Below, piece by piece: positions 45,398 to 54,469 of a stretch of DNA of 64,000 bases (within the stretch, counting starts at the first letter, position 1; each line of letters starts with the position of its first letter). The DNA comes from Chitinophagaceae bacterium (GTDB taxonomy: Bacteria > Bacteroidota > Bacteroidia > Chitinophagales > Chitinophagaceae), in contig CANFKC010000026.1 of the NCBI GenBank assembly GCA_947447265.1, forward strand, positions 1 through 64,000. The letters are read 5' to 3'. The notes below the pieces were generated by a model. It worked only from the letters and a program-made list of their open reading frames with translations. It was not told where the DNA came from and did not search any database. The translations under genes were made by a program, and so were the position numbers.

Positions 45398-46636
45398 TTA
45401 AACTACTCCCGCATCATAAGCCTGCTCACCATGTATAGCTGCATCGAGGCCTTCTTCTTCGGCTACTTCATCAACCTTAACTTTTGTTACCATGTTAATA
45501 AGTGCAAGCATGCCATAAGTGAAAATATAAGCATATATACAAGTTGCTACTACTGCCAGTGTCTGGTACAGGAAGAATTTAGTGCCTCCGTATATAAGGC
45601 CGTCAGCACCCGTTGCATTAATAGTCTTTGATGCGAATACACCCAGCAGAATAGAGCCAAGGCAACCACCTATACCATGCACGCCCCAAACATCAAGGGC
45701 ATCATCCCAACCCATCCTGTTTTTAAGGTGCACTGCAAGGTAACATACTGCACCGGCAGCAATACCTATAGTTACTGCTGAAGTAAGCGAAACATAACCA
45801 GCAGCTGGTGTTATGGTAGCCAGGCCCGCAACCGCACCGGTAAGCAAACCAACAAATTTAGGCTTCTTAACCAGGCTCCACTCTATGGCCAGCCACGTAA
45901 CAGCAGCGAAAGAAGCGGCTACGTCGGTATTGATAAAAGCCTGTGCGGTAATACCATCAACATCTAACTCGCTACCTGCATTAAAGCCATACCAGCCAAA
46001 CCACAATAAACCTGTACCTATGGCTATAAGTGGTATACTGTTCGGGGGCGATTCCCTGTCCCTTCTCTTACCTACATACATAACTGATGCTAATGCCGCA
46101 AAACCAGCGGTAGCATGCACCACTATTCCGCCCGCAAAATCCCGCACCCCAAGCTGGAACAGCAGACCGCCACCCCAAACCATGTGTACGAACGGATAAT
46201 ATACCAGCACCTGCCACAATACCAGGAAAACCAGGTATGATTTAAAGGTTACCCTGTTCACAAACGCACCCGTTATTAATGCAGGGGTAATAATAGCGAA
46301 CATCATCTGGTATGCAAAAAATACAAATTCAGGAATTTTACGTCCTTCACCACCAACAGCATAGGCCGAATTGAGGTCAACCCCATTCATAAATGCTTTA
46401 TGCATATCTCCTATAACACCCCCCATTTCATTGCCACTAAAACACAACGAATAACCAAACATATACCACAGTATAGTGGTTATACCCATCGATACGAAAC
46501 TCTGTATCATTATACCCAGTATGTTACGCTTACCTGCAAGCCCGCCGTAAAAGAAGGCCAGCCCGGGTGTCATTAACATTACCAAACTTGTGGCGAGTAG
46601 CATAAAAGCGGTACTGCCGGTGTCGAAGTTAGCCAT
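45398..46636 (-). CDS. amt: Ammonium transporter, Amt/MEP/Rh family
   Basis: This 412-aa inner-membrane channel conducts ammonium/ammonia. It shows the Amt signature motifs: LLATSLVMLMTPGLAFFYGGL near the N terminus, the FVNRVTFKSYLVF helix, DFAGGIVVHATAGFAALA with a conserved pore His, and DVWGVHGIGGCLGSILLGVFA with the second pore His. About 11 membrane helices are expected. Unlike many bacterial amt loci no PII (glnK) gene is adjacent. It is instead preceded 31 bases upstream by a BBP2-type porin gene and probably transcribed from that gene's promoter. Confidence 0.95.
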   Translation of the reverse strand: MANFDTGSTAFMLLATSLVMLMTPGLAFFYGGLAGKRNILGIMIQSFVSMGITTILWYMFGYSLCFSGNEMGGVIGDMHKAFMNGVDLNSAYAVGGEGRKIPEFVFFAYQMMFAIITPALITGAFVNRVTFKSYLVFLVLWQVLVYYPFVHMVWGGGLLFQLGVRDFAGGIVVHATAGFAALASVMYVGKRRDRESPPNSIPLIAIGTGLLWFGWYGFNAGSELDVDGITAQAFINTDVAASFAAVTWLAIEWSLVKKPKFVGLLTGAVAGLATITPAAGYVSLTSAVTIGIAAGAVCYLAVHLKNRMGWDDALDVWGVHGIGGCLGSILLGVFASKTINATGADGLIYGGTKFFLYQTLAVVATCIYAYIFTYGMLALINMVTKVKVDEVAEEEGLDAAIHGEQAYDAGVV

Positions 46637-46667
46637 AGCTGTATTGGTTTTAAAAGATTAGTTAGTC

Positions 46668-47861
46668 TTATTTTGTATGCGTAACCACTCCCTTCAACAT
46701 GTCGAACGTAATACCGGCATGCAACATCACCTCAAACCTGTTATTTTGTGCTGCGCCATTGTAACGGAATATCCACTGGTCCTGGTCCATCTGCAATACC
46801 CTTCCTTCTAACTTTACATAAGAACCGGTAGTAGGTTTGTATTCTGCACCAAGGGTTGCACCGGTAAGTTTATAGCCGGTAAATTTGTTTGCCTGATCCC
46901 TGATAACACCTGTCATAATGCCATCGGCATCGTTAAGCATTTCGCCACGCGCATAAATACCAAATAATTTTGTTGCCTGGAATTTTACCGTAAGCAATGC
47001 ACTATACATATTTGCAGCCTTGGTACTGTTTTCTATTCCTGAATTCTCCTGTATGCAATAGTCGCCACCAGCCTGTACTCTCCATTTCTTTTTCTGGTAA
47101 TTCACATAGGCATTCTGATGCACGCGCAGCTTAGATATACCACCCACAATGTTGTCATCGCCTATGTAATTAGTATAGCCAATATTCCAGTTATCATTAA
47201 AGGTGTAGGTTACTGCCGCCCCAAAAGATTTTGTTTCATTATTATCGGTATAAATACCATAACCGTTCAGCAAATAAAGGTTGATATCCAGTTTACTGGT
47301 TGGGCTATAGTTAAGCCTGAGGCCACTTTCGTAGTAAGGCTCATAATAAGTACCTACTGCAACCGAGCTGGCAATATTTTCAGAAGGCAGTAAATATTCA
47401 GTGCCGAAGTGAGTACGGAACATACCGGCATCCAGCCACAGGTTTTTACGGATCTTAACACCCGCATGTGCCTCCATCAGTGGTCCGTATTCGTTTGACC
47501 ATGTGCTGTTGGCAATATCACCTACATGCAACGCAACCATAGTACGCATTTTGTTACCGTTGTATTGGAACGATAACATAGCGGTATTCAGCGACGGGCT
47601 GTTACTGCGTGGCGATACCGAAGGAAACTTCTGGAATTTACCTGGGTCAACATCATCAGTATACATTGCATAGTAAGCATCCACATAACCCGTAAGAGAA
47701 TAGGTGGCCACTGTTTCAACTTTAGGAGTTTCATCCTTATCTTCTTTCGCGTTTAATGCCGCCGGAGGCACAGTAACATCAAGAGAAGGATTTTGGGCGT
47801 AAGTGTTACCAGCAGTTAGTAAAAGCGCCGGCAAAGCTGTGATGAGAAAACGTTTTATCAC
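46668..47861 (-). CDS. Outer-membrane beta-barrel porin, BBP2/OmpL-like
   Basis: The GTG at 47861 gives 397 aa starting MIKRFLITALPALLLTAGNTYAQ, a clear signal peptide. The upstream TTG at 47885 overlaps the -7 box. The mature part is a series of amphipathic beta strands: SLTGYVDAYYAMYTDD, NTAMLSFQYNG, YYEPYYESGLRLNYS, NWNIGYTNYIGDDN. This is the pattern of the putative beta-barrel porin-2 family. Cotranscription with amt suggests it lets small nitrogen compounds across the outer membrane. That role is inferred from context. Confidence 0.82.
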   Translation of the reverse strand: MIKRFLITALPALLLTAGNTYAQNPSLDVTVPPAALNAKEDKDETPKVETVATYSLTGYVDAYYAMYTDDVDPGKFQKFPSVSPRSNSPSLNTAMLSFQYNGNKMRTMVALHVGDIANSTWSNEYGPLMEAHAGVKIRKNLWLDAGMFRTHFGTEYLLPSENIASSVAVGTYYEPYYESGLRLNYSPTSKLDINLYLLNGYGIYTDNNETKSFGAAVTYTFNDNWNIGYTNYIGDDNIVGGISKLRVHQNAYVNYQKKKWRVQAGGDYCIQENSGIENSTKAANMYSALLTVKFQATKLFGIYARGEMLNDADGIMTGVIRDQANKFTGYKLTGATLGAEYKPTTGSYVKLEGRVLQMDQDQWIFRYNGAAQNNRFEVMLHAGITFDMLKGVVTHTK

Positions 47862-47882
47862 GAATAGTGTGTTTAGTTCCAA

Positions 47883-47913
47883 CAAACATATTCAAAAAGT
47901 TCTAAAAAGTCAA
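47883..47913 (-). promoter_or_regulatory. Promoter of the porin/amt operon
   Basis: On the minus strand TTG (47911-47913), 20 bases, then TATGTTTG (47883-47890) gives the best -33/-7 match in the window. It places the transcript start just inside the upstream TTG and supports the GTG start at 47861. Confidence 0.7.
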
Positions 47914-48224
47914 TAGGCAGAAAAATATAATTCAGGCGTCATGGTTAATGAGCTGAATACCAGGAAAAATAACCCCTAATACGTTAGTGCAGCCTCTTTT
48001 CAACTATTTTGGTACGGCGGCAGATATACACTTAAAGGCATTACATCTAAATTATTCTTTCCGGACTGCAAATTTCGGAACCAGGATTTGAACCCTAAGT
48101 TCGCAGAGGCGTCAAAAAGAATGCCCAAAGGCAACGATATTTATGCCAAATTCGCACGTTTAATTGACATGAGAATGATTCCCCCTTGGACTCCGTCAAA
48201 ACAGCATCCACTAGCCATAGCTTC

Positions 48225-48525
48225 TTTCATTCACCATTCACCATTCCCATTCACCATTCACCATTCACCATTCCCATTCCCATTCCCATTCACCATTCAC
48301 CATTCACCATTCACCATTCCCATTCACCATTCCCATTCCCATTCACCATTCCCATTCACCATTCACCATTCACCATTCCCATTCACCATTCACCATTCAC
48401 CATTCACCATTCACCATTCACCATTCCCATTCCCATTCCCATTCCCATTCACCATTCACCATTCATCATTCATCATTCACCATTCACCATTCACCATTCA
48501 CCATTTGCCATTTGCCATTCCCATT
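48225..48525. repeat. Long 7/6-bp tandem array (CACCATT with CCCATT)
   Basis: About 45 uninterrupted units run to the stop codon of the M1 peptidase gene. Most are the heptamer CACCATT. About a third are the hexamer CCCATT, a one-base deletion, in irregular order, with a few CATCATT and TGCCATT near the right end. Apparent open frames rich in His, Ser, Pro, Phe and Ile through it are repeat translations, not genes. The flanking 47914-48224 has no convincing gene. Confidence 0.92.
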
Positions 48526-51500
48526 AAAACGCCCGGTTCACACCAACCACATACCGTACAGCGAGGTAGTTATTATTGCTGTAAGGCGCGCGGTTAATAA
48601 AGAATGGGAAATCGAGCCGAAGCGTAAGCGGGCGGGCTTTTTCAAAAACACCAAAGCTCTTAATAGTAAATGCGGTGCCCAGACCTGCATCTATGTGCAA
48701 GTCTCCCCACTTTGAAGTAGGGCTAATGGCATAGACATTAGTACTGGTGAACGTGCTCAGTTCCATTGCGCCCGCATCAGCGAATGCATATACATTTGCA
48801 TGGAGCCATTTGCGGGTAAGGCGTGGCTTCAGCGGGATATAGTTTTCGAATGCAACCTCAATGTTCGCCGAGGCACCACTACGGCCCTTATAGCCTTCCA
48901 GAACCTGTCCGTTGCGCTCATCAGGTGCATTATAACCTGCGTAACCGCGAAGGTTTAAACCACCACCCTGCTGAAAATGATTTACGTCGTAGCGGGAAAT
49001 ACCCTGCCAGTCTGCCGGCACAAAGCCAGCGCTACGCGTATACTTGTTCTCATTCTGTTCCTCAGGGCTCGCGCCAGCCATGTACAGCAAACTCTCGTTC
49101 GGGAACCGTGCCCCCATTCCGAAACGACCAAATACGCGGGTGCGCACTTCCAGCTTAGCGACATTGCGGTTATTTATTGATTCCAGTTGGGCATAAGAAT
49201 AATTGCTTGCTGCACCATTCGCATTCAGGAATGGGGCACGCACACTTAATGTGTAGTTACCATTGCCGTTGAAATAGTTATAGCTGTGGGTCCAGGCTAC
49301 ATTCAGCGAAGTATTCGGCTTAGACCATACACTACTCCAATCTCCCGGAGCAAGTAAATAATCCGCCGAATTACCGTTCGACCGCCACATACTCTGGGCA
49401 TAACCCTGTATTAAATTCTTCTCCGTCACCATCCAGTTAAAACCACCGCGCTGGTACCATCTGCCATCAATAAACCGGCTATTGATCTGCATTTGCAGCT
49501 TTGGATAATTGCGGCTTACCGGGCTTATGTAGTTAACCGAATAGTTAACCGGCGCATACCTTAAATAAGGTGCATCGCCGGTATATGACAAATAAGCGTC
49601 TTCCTGCAACACATGGGTATTCCACCATACTGTAGCATCGATTTTATTCATGGTATTCAGGTAGTCGCCTTCAAAATGTATGCCTGCTTTAATGCCATCA
49701 AGCGGGTTCCACCAAAGGTCAGGGCGCACATACAGTCGGTAATTGCGCCTATCCGTTACATTGGCTAGTCCTCCATCCAGTTTCACCTTCACGGCTCCCG
49801 GAAAAGAAAATAAACTATTATTCCTGTGGTTATCTACCACATCCCTGTCGCCCAGGCGGTAGGTAGTATCTATCTGCACACTTTTTATACCACCCGGCAC
49901 ATTCACTTTTGCCGTATAGGTTGTGCCAAGCTTACCCCAGCCATACCATTTTGGCAATACTGTAGCAGGCGAGTTTTTTGCGAACCAGGTATTGGGTATA
50001 TTGAAGTTATAGGTTTTGCCTGTTTTAGATGTCACGGTAAAATCAATCGGCATCTGCATTTCGCCTCTGCGCCTGAATTTTACGGCGAAGTTGTCACCGC
50101 TTTCTTTGCGAATACCTGTTACACTGTAGTCGAGAGATTTGGTTGTCTCGAACCACTCATCGAAAAACCAGGAAAGGTCAACATGTGTGAACTGGATAAC
50201 AGAAGCGCGGAAGTCTTCGAAATAAGGGTGGGCGAATTTCCACTGTTCAAAATAATGATGCATAGCCGCCTTGAACAAGGAATCACCGAGCGTGTATTCC
50301 AGGTTATAAAGCATATTGCCTGTTTTGTAATAAACGGTGCCATAACCACCGCCCTGACCCAACGCACTATGAAAATCGTCAGAATGTGTATTCAATGGCA
50401 GCTCATTCTGGTTCAGCTGGTTTATGGCATAAGAATTAGCGAGGGTGCGGTCAAATACCATAACCGGCTCAGCAAAATGCCTTCTGTATCGCGATTTGGC
50501 TGGCTGCGTCATTACCGTATCGCCATCTATTACCTTAGTACCTAAAACCGTCAGGTACTGGGTAAACCCCTCGTCCATTGCAGCGCGATAAGTTTCGTTG
50601 CTGCCTACCTGTCCGTAAAACCAGTTGTGCCCTATCTCATGCACCAGTAATCCCCTGTAACCAGGCTCTGCGCCGCCATCCATCGTAATCATCGGGTATT
50701 CCATGCCATCCGCTGCATCTGCTGCTACTATTTTCGGGTAACGATACAAACCTATGTTTTCAGAAAAAGCCTTAATGATCTTGGTGATATAATCAGGTGC
50801 ATTTTGCCAGCCGGAAGCATGCGGCTCTTGTACTAGGGCAACGCACTCTATACCATTCCAGTAAGCTGTGCCAATACGGTACGATGGGTCTGCCGTAAAA
50901 GCGAAGTCATGCACATTGTTGGCTATAAAATGCCATTGTTTGCGCTCGCCTTTCGTGTAAGGAATAATGGTCGATGGCGCTTCATCCCACTTTTTGGTTG
51001 CGAAATTTTTAATATCCAGTTTTGCCCTCAGCGTATCCGGCAGCATCTCCTTGCGGTTCTGCAATTCACCAGACGCCTCCAGAATGTAATTTGATGGAAA
51101 ATCGAGTGTTACGTCATACAAGCCATAGTCGCCATAAAACTCCCGGTTCAGGTGTTGGTAAGTGTCCCACCCGTGCATACGGTCGTAAACCGATATTTTC
51201 GGGAACCACTGGCAGCCATTATAATGCTTAAAGCCCCAGGCATCATACATTTTCATACGGCGACGGGTATTGCCATTATCGTAATAAGTATTGAAATTCA
51301 TCTTTATCACGATCTTGCCACCCGGTTTAAGACTTACCGGCAAGTATACTTTCATTATCGTATTATCCAGCTCTGTTCTGGCTGCGTTACCATCAACCTG
51401 TATATTATCTAACACAATACCGAGGCCGGCGGCCTCTTTTTTGCCCATATTGGTCTTTACCTTATTCGCAATTTCAAGGTCATGCAAATGCGAGCCTGCG

Positions 51501-51781
51501 ATAAATGCGTTCTGGTAGAGGTGAAAATAAACGCAGGCAAGGGTGTCCGGCGAATTATTCCAATAGGTAAGCTCTTCTGTGCCTTCCACTTTGTTTTCTT
51601 CTTCGCGCATAGTAGCATTAATCTTATAGGCTACATCCTGCTGCCAGTAGGCAGCATCAGGCTTGCGGTTTTGCCAGTAGTGCTCATTGCTGGTGCTGCG
51701 GTGCGCATTATCATTCAATTGCCCTGAAGCGTGTAATACAATAGTGGTTGATAATATAGAAAAAAGTACCCTTAGGTTCAT
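48524..51781 (-). CDS. M1 family metallopeptidase with C-terminal outer-membrane-like region
   Basis: This 1085-aa protein has a signal peptide (to HASGQ), an M1 N-terminal beta domain (about 40-300) and a thermolysin-like catalytic domain. That domain contains GMEYPMI, the zinc motif HEIGHNW (around 381) and the third ligand in MDEGFTQY, exactly 18 residues on from HExxH. A long C-terminal part (about 650-1085) is rich in alternating strands and ends in AVRYVVGVNRAF. This resembles a surface-antigen-type barrel, so the peptidase may be anchored at the outer membrane. M1 enzymes remove N-terminal amino acids. The stop codon overlaps the last unit of the tandem array. Confidence 0.88.
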   Translation of the reverse strand: MNLRVLFSILSTTIVLHASGQLNDNAHRSTSNEHYWQNRKPDAAYWQQDVAYKINATMREEENKVEGTEELTYWNNSPDTLACVYFHLYQNAFIAGSHLHDLEIANKVKTNMGKKEAAGLGIVLDNIQVDGNAARTELDNTIMKVYLPVSLKPGGKIVIKMNFNTYYDNGNTRRRMKMYDAWGFKHYNGCQWFPKISVYDRMHGWDTYQHLNREFYGDYGLYDVTLDFPSNYILEASGELQNRKEMLPDTLRAKLDIKNFATKKWDEAPSTIIPYTKGERKQWHFIANNVHDFAFTADPSYRIGTAYWNGIECVALVQEPHASGWQNAPDYITKIIKAFSENIGLYRYPKIVAADAADGMEYPMITMDGGAEPGYRGLLVHEIGHNWFYGQVGSNETYRAAMDEGFTQYLTVLGTKVIDGDTVMTQPAKSRYRRHFAEPVMVFDRTLANSYAINQLNQNELPLNTHSDDFHSALGQGGGYGTVYYKTGNMLYNLEYTLGDSLFKAAMHHYFEQWKFAHPYFEDFRASVIQFTHVDLSWFFDEWFETTKSLDYSVTGIRKESGDNFAVKFRRRGEMQMPIDFTVTSKTGKTYNFNIPNTWFAKNSPATVLPKWYGWGKLGTTYTAKVNVPGGIKSVQIDTTYRLGDRDVVDNHRNNSLFSFPGAVKVKLDGGLANVTDRRNYRLYVRPDLWWNPLDGIKAGIHFEGDYLNTMNKIDATVWWNTHVLQEDAYLSYTGDAPYLRYAPVNYSVNYISPVSRNYPKLQMQINSRFIDGRWYQRGGFNWMVTEKNLIQGYAQSMWRSNGNSADYLLAPGDWSSVWSKPNTSLNVAWTHSYNYFNGNGNYTLSVRAPFLNANGAASNYSYAQLESINNRNVAKLEVRTRVFGRFGMGARFPNESLLYMAGASPEEQNENKYTRSAGFVPADWQGISRYDVNHFQQGGGLNLRGYAGYNAPDERNGQVLEGYKGRSGASANIEVAFENYIPLKPRLTRKWLHANVYAFADAGAMELSTFTSTNVYAISPTSKWGDLHIDAGLGTAFTIKSFGVFEKARPLTLRLDFPFFINRAPYSNNNYLAVRYVVGVNRAF

Positions 51782-51908
51782 ATACCAGATTTGGCGATAA
51801 AAATACTTTTAAAAATCGGATTAGTGCTACTCTAACAATTTTCCAACTTACGCAAATTTCGAAGCAACTATTGTCAATACACCTGCACCACGGTGCAGAA
51901 TTAAATCT

Positions 51909-51948
51909 CCCTTCTCTATGGGAGAAGGGCCGGGGATGAGGCCCCACC
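51909..51948. repeat. Interspersed CTCCCTTCTC/GAGAAGGG palindrome
   Basis: A CCCTTCTC-TATG-GGAGAAGGG palindrome is followed by CCGGGGATGAGGC. The form is widespread as a dispersed repeat in many bacterial genomes. It lies in the gene-free gap 51782-52098. Confidence 0.6.
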
Positions 51949-51989
51949 GGGCGAATCGTCCAATTCAGTATGCAACAATGCTGCGCGTA

Positions 51990-52025
51990 CTTGCAAGCGG
52001 GACGCTTGCAGAAAGTAAGACCAAC
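51990..52025. repeat. GCAAGCGGGACGCTTGC repeat, third copy
   Basis: The palindrome and its right flank (a GAAAGTAAGACCAA-like tail) match 39442-39471 in the copy upstream of the repeat-flanked gene. The remaining gap is otherwise featureless. Confidence 0.7.
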
Positions 52026-52098
52026 TAAGACACTTGCACCGCGAGTGATTGGCTTAGCGGAAACCGACTATAGCATAATATCGAAAATCAGCGCACGA

Positions 52099-52482
52099 CT
52101 ACCATAAAATCCGCACATCATATAGCGGAATGATATTATCTTTTGTAATAAACGTCAAGTCTTCACTAATGGCCTGCGCTATTAAAAGCCTGTCAAACGG
52201 GTCCTTATGATGATAAGGTAGCGACGCTAGCCTAAGAAGATGATCGCTTCGTACAGGTAATTCGGTAAAACCGGTTTTTTTAATGATATCAAAACAATCA
52301 CTCAAACTCATTTCCAAATCAAGGGCTTTCAACGAAAATTTTATAGTTATTTCCCAAAGTGACACAATGCTAAAGAAACAAACATTTTTGGTGTCGGAAA
52401 TATGAGTGCGAGCAACCCGCGAGAGTTGACTGCTATCCTGAATAGCCCAAAGCAGTGTATGTGTGTCGAGAAGAAATGGCAT
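52099..52482 (-). CDS. PIN-domain toxin, VapC-like
   Basis: This 127-aa PIN-domain ribonuclease would be the toxin of a type II toxin-antitoxin pair. The acidic site is complete: D6 in LLDTHT, E45 in SLWEI, D95 and D98 in KDPFDRLLIAQA, and D116 in FITKDN. The HKDPFDRLL form is typical of the family. The gene starts 3 bases after the antitoxin's stop codon, the usual arrangement. Targets of PIN toxins are generally tRNA or rRNA; the specific one here is unknown. Confidence 0.9.
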   Translation of the reverse strand: MPFLLDTHTLLWAIQDSSQLSRVARTHISDTKNVCFFSIVSLWEITIKFSLKALDLEMSLSDCFDIIKKTGFTELPVRSDHLLRLASLPYHHKDPFDRLLIAQAISEDLTFITKDNIIPLYDVRILW

Positions 52483-52485
52483 GGG

Positions 52486-52686
52486 TTATAAATATGCTTC
52501 CATGCCAGGAATAGGATCGTCAAAATTATCCTTAATAGTAATCTTTCCTTTTGCCAATCCCAACGGGCGAGATCTTTTTTCGCCTGGTTGTACTTTTTGC
52601 TTCAAAAAGGCAATAAAATCAACCACTTCCTGTTTTAAGTTTTCAGGAAGCGATGACAACTCGTTATATAACTGCAAATCAGTCAT
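52486..52686 (-). CDS. DUF2281-type antitoxin
   Basis: This 66-aa protein matches the DUF2281 antitoxin pattern: an N-terminal helix LYNELSSLPENLKQEVVDFIAFLKQK, then the C-terminal LGLAKGKITIKDNFDDPIPGMEAYL that would wrap around the PIN toxin. It precedes the toxin gene by 3 bases in the same operon. A TAAATTTG -7 box (52691-52698) lies 4 bases above the ATG, so the transcript may be nearly leaderless, and the antitoxin may repress it, as is common for such pairs. Confidence 0.88.
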   Translation of the reverse strand: MTDLQLYNELSSLPENLKQEVVDFIAFLKQKVQPGEKRSRPLGLAKGKITIKDNFDDPIPGMEAYL

Positions 52687-52690
52687 GCAA

Positions 52691-52698
52691 CAAATTTA
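52691..52698 (-). promoter_or_regulatory. -7 promoter box for the toxin-antitoxin operon
   Basis: The reverse complement reads TAAATTTG, an exact TAnnTTTG match. No -33 partner is obvious. Confidence 0.45.
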
Positions 52699-52821
52699 AT
52701 GAATTTTTGTTTAGAAAATCATCGCATAGTGCAGTACCAACTATAAAATCAGAAACTTGAAAGGGTATCTGCATTGGACAATAAAACTATTTCAATAGAG
52801 AAGATAACATTTTCTATCCCT

Positions 52822-52829
52822 TACTTTTG
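52822..52829 (+). promoter_or_regulatory. -7 promoter box for the DUF445 gene
   Basis: TACTTTTG followed by C is an exact match, 26 bases before the ATG at 52856. A second variant, TATCTTTA, lies closer to the gene. Confidence 0.55.
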
Positions 52830-52855
52830 CAGGCTTTTTATATCTTTATCTCTGT

Positions 52856-53467
52856 ATGAATGAAATTCTGTTCTGGATGCAGCCTGTCACATCAGCTTTT
52901 ATTGGCTGGTTCACTACGTGGCTGGCTTTTTATATGTTGTTTCATCCGCGCAACCCCATCCGTATTTTCGGAATCACCATCCAGGGAATTTTCCCTAAAC
53001 GGCAAACTGTTTTTGCCGCAAAACTAGGTGCTGTAGTGGGTAAGGAGCTGATTCATTTCGATGAAATTGCCCGCCAGATAAAAGACCCCGAAGCACTCGC
53101 TAAAGTAATGCCCGGTATTGAAGCCCATATTGATACCTTCCTGAATGAAAAACTTAAAGAGAAATTACCTATTATAGGCATGTTCGTTGGCCAGGGTACC
53201 ATGGTAAAAATAAAAGAAGGGTTGCTGGAAGAAATTAACCTGATGCTGCCGGAAGTAATAGGGCAATATGCTGATAACCTTTCTCAGAAAATTGATGTAG
53301 AGAAAATGGTCACCGAAAAGATAAACCAATTTTCATCTGATAAACTGGAAGAAATCCTCCATTCTGTACTCAAAAAAGAATTTCGCCTTGTTGAGCTTAT
53401 TTGCGGCGTATTTGGCTTTGTAATTGGTTGCATTCAATTGCTGCTCGCCTGGATAAGTATGAAGTAG
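52856..53467 (+). CDS. DUF445 family membrane protein
   Basis: This 203-aa protein belongs to the DUF445 (YheB/UPF0754-like) family. An N-terminal membrane segment (about 8-30) ends with the typical LAFYMLFHPRNPIRIFGITIQGIFPKRQ. A helical soluble domain (about 50-175) has the KLGAVVGKELI motif, and a C-terminal hydrophobic segment (about 178-200) closes it. The biochemical function of the family is not established. It converges on the UbiA-type gene. Confidence 0.85.
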   Translation: MNEILFWMQPVTSAFIGWFTTWLAFYMLFHPRNPIRIFGITIQGIFPKRQTVFAAKLGAVVGKELIHFDEIARQIKDPEALAKVMPGIEAHIDTFLNEKLKEKLPIIGMFVGQGTMVKIKEGLLEEINLMLPEVIGQYADNLSQKIDVEKMVTEKINQFSSDKLEEILHSVLKKEFRLVELICGVFGFVIGCIQLLLAWISMK

Positions 53468-53595
53468 GTAGTGGCAGCAAATTGCGAGAGCGCGATGAGC
53501 GTACCGTATTTAAGTGAATATTTTTTTATAGTCTGGAGTTACTTGCTGCATCTTCCACCACTACCGAACTTCCTCATAGTCAAATTCAATTACTA

Positions 53596-54444
53596 TCAGG
53601 GCAACAGAAACACCAAAGCAACGTAAACCAACATAAGGCCATCGCCTAATAAAGCATATCTTCTTTCGGTGGGGTGCCGCCTCAAATAAAGCGCTACATA
53701 GTGGGTAAGCACCGCTGTAATAAAGCTGCCTGCAAATCGTTCCCATACAGGGTAGCGAAAATATTGCAGAAGGCTCAGGGCAATGAAAATGAGAATAGAA
53801 ATATCTATAAGCCTGTAACTATTTTTGAGACCAATCGTATTGGGAAGAGTCTGGATATTTTCGGCAGCATCTCTGCGCACATCCCTCAAGTCAAAAATAA
53901 TACACAATGTAAAAATGAAGGCAAACCGGAGTAGTATCTCGAAAGGATATTTTGAAACGGTATGGTGCCAGTAAAGTACCGGCAAAACGGACGTTACAAC
54001 GGTCCAGACGCCTGCAAGCGCTAAAATTTTAAGCCAGCCATATTCCCGCAGGCGTTTTCTGTTCTTAAATGGTAGAATAGGCAACGAATAGGCGAATGAC
54101 AGCACACCCAGCACAAGGCAACCCTCTATCATGGCCGGGGTAAAAATAGTAAAACCTGTTAACGCAAGCACCAGGCCTGCTGCCCCTGTAACAAAATAAA
54201 CAAATTGAGGCAAGCGCACACCCGGCTGCTGCCCTGCCCGCCGCGACCTGAAGATTTTTGCGATACTATGTATATTGTAAACCAACAGAGAGCAACCAAA
54301 CACAAACAGATGAAGTGCATTAAAAATTGCCGGCGTTTCATTATTAACCAATTTCTCCGTGGCCATGCAAAGGCATACTGCGCACAATGCAGTAAGCGCT
54401 GAGGAGAACAGGAAAAGGTCAGCTAAAAAACGAATTTGCTTCAC
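53596..54444 (-). CDS. UbiA-like membrane prenyltransferase family protein
   Basis: This 282-aa protein has seven to eight hydrophobic helices and a GTG start. The second Asp-rich motif of UbiA enzymes is intact (DLRDVRRDAAENIQTLPNTIG, about 187-207). The first motif is degenerate (YNIHSIAKIF, around 59-68, with no Asp). Several Bacteroidota paralogues share this, so the enzyme may use a different substrate or be inactive. It is the last gene of an apparent operon, 25 bases after a DUF305 lipoprotein gene. Confidence 0.75.
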   Translation of the reverse strand: MKQIRFLADLFLFSSALTALCAVCLCMATEKLVNNETPAIFNALHLFVFGCSLLVYNIHSIAKIFRSRRAGQQPGVRLPQFVYFVTGAAGLVLALTGFTIFTPAMIEGCLVLGVLSFAYSLPILPFKNRKRLREYGWLKILALAGVWTVVTSVLPVLYWHHTVSKYPFEILLRFAFIFTLCIIFDLRDVRRDAAENIQTLPNTIGLKNSYRLIDISILIFIALSLLQYFRYPVWERFAGSFITAVLTHYVALYLRRHPTERRYALLGDGLMLVYVALVFLLP

Positions 54445-54469
54445 GCAACAAAGGTAGCCTGCGGCATGC

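Noticed and set aside
47862-47885. TTG start of the porin gene
   Set aside because: The codon overlaps the -7 box TATGTTTG, so it cannot be in the transcript; the GTG at 47861 starts a good signal peptide.
48066-48115. tRNA-like T-arm (reverse strand GGTTCAAATCC) upstream of the tandem array
   Set aside because: The stem pairs poorly and no D-arm, anticodon arm or matching acceptor stem follows, so it is not a tRNA gene. It might be a decayed tRNA end or chance.
48088-48597. Long open frames through the CACCATT array
   Set aside because: They translate the repeat into His/Ser/Pro/Phe/Ile runs, with no start signal and different frames equally open. They are repeat artefacts.
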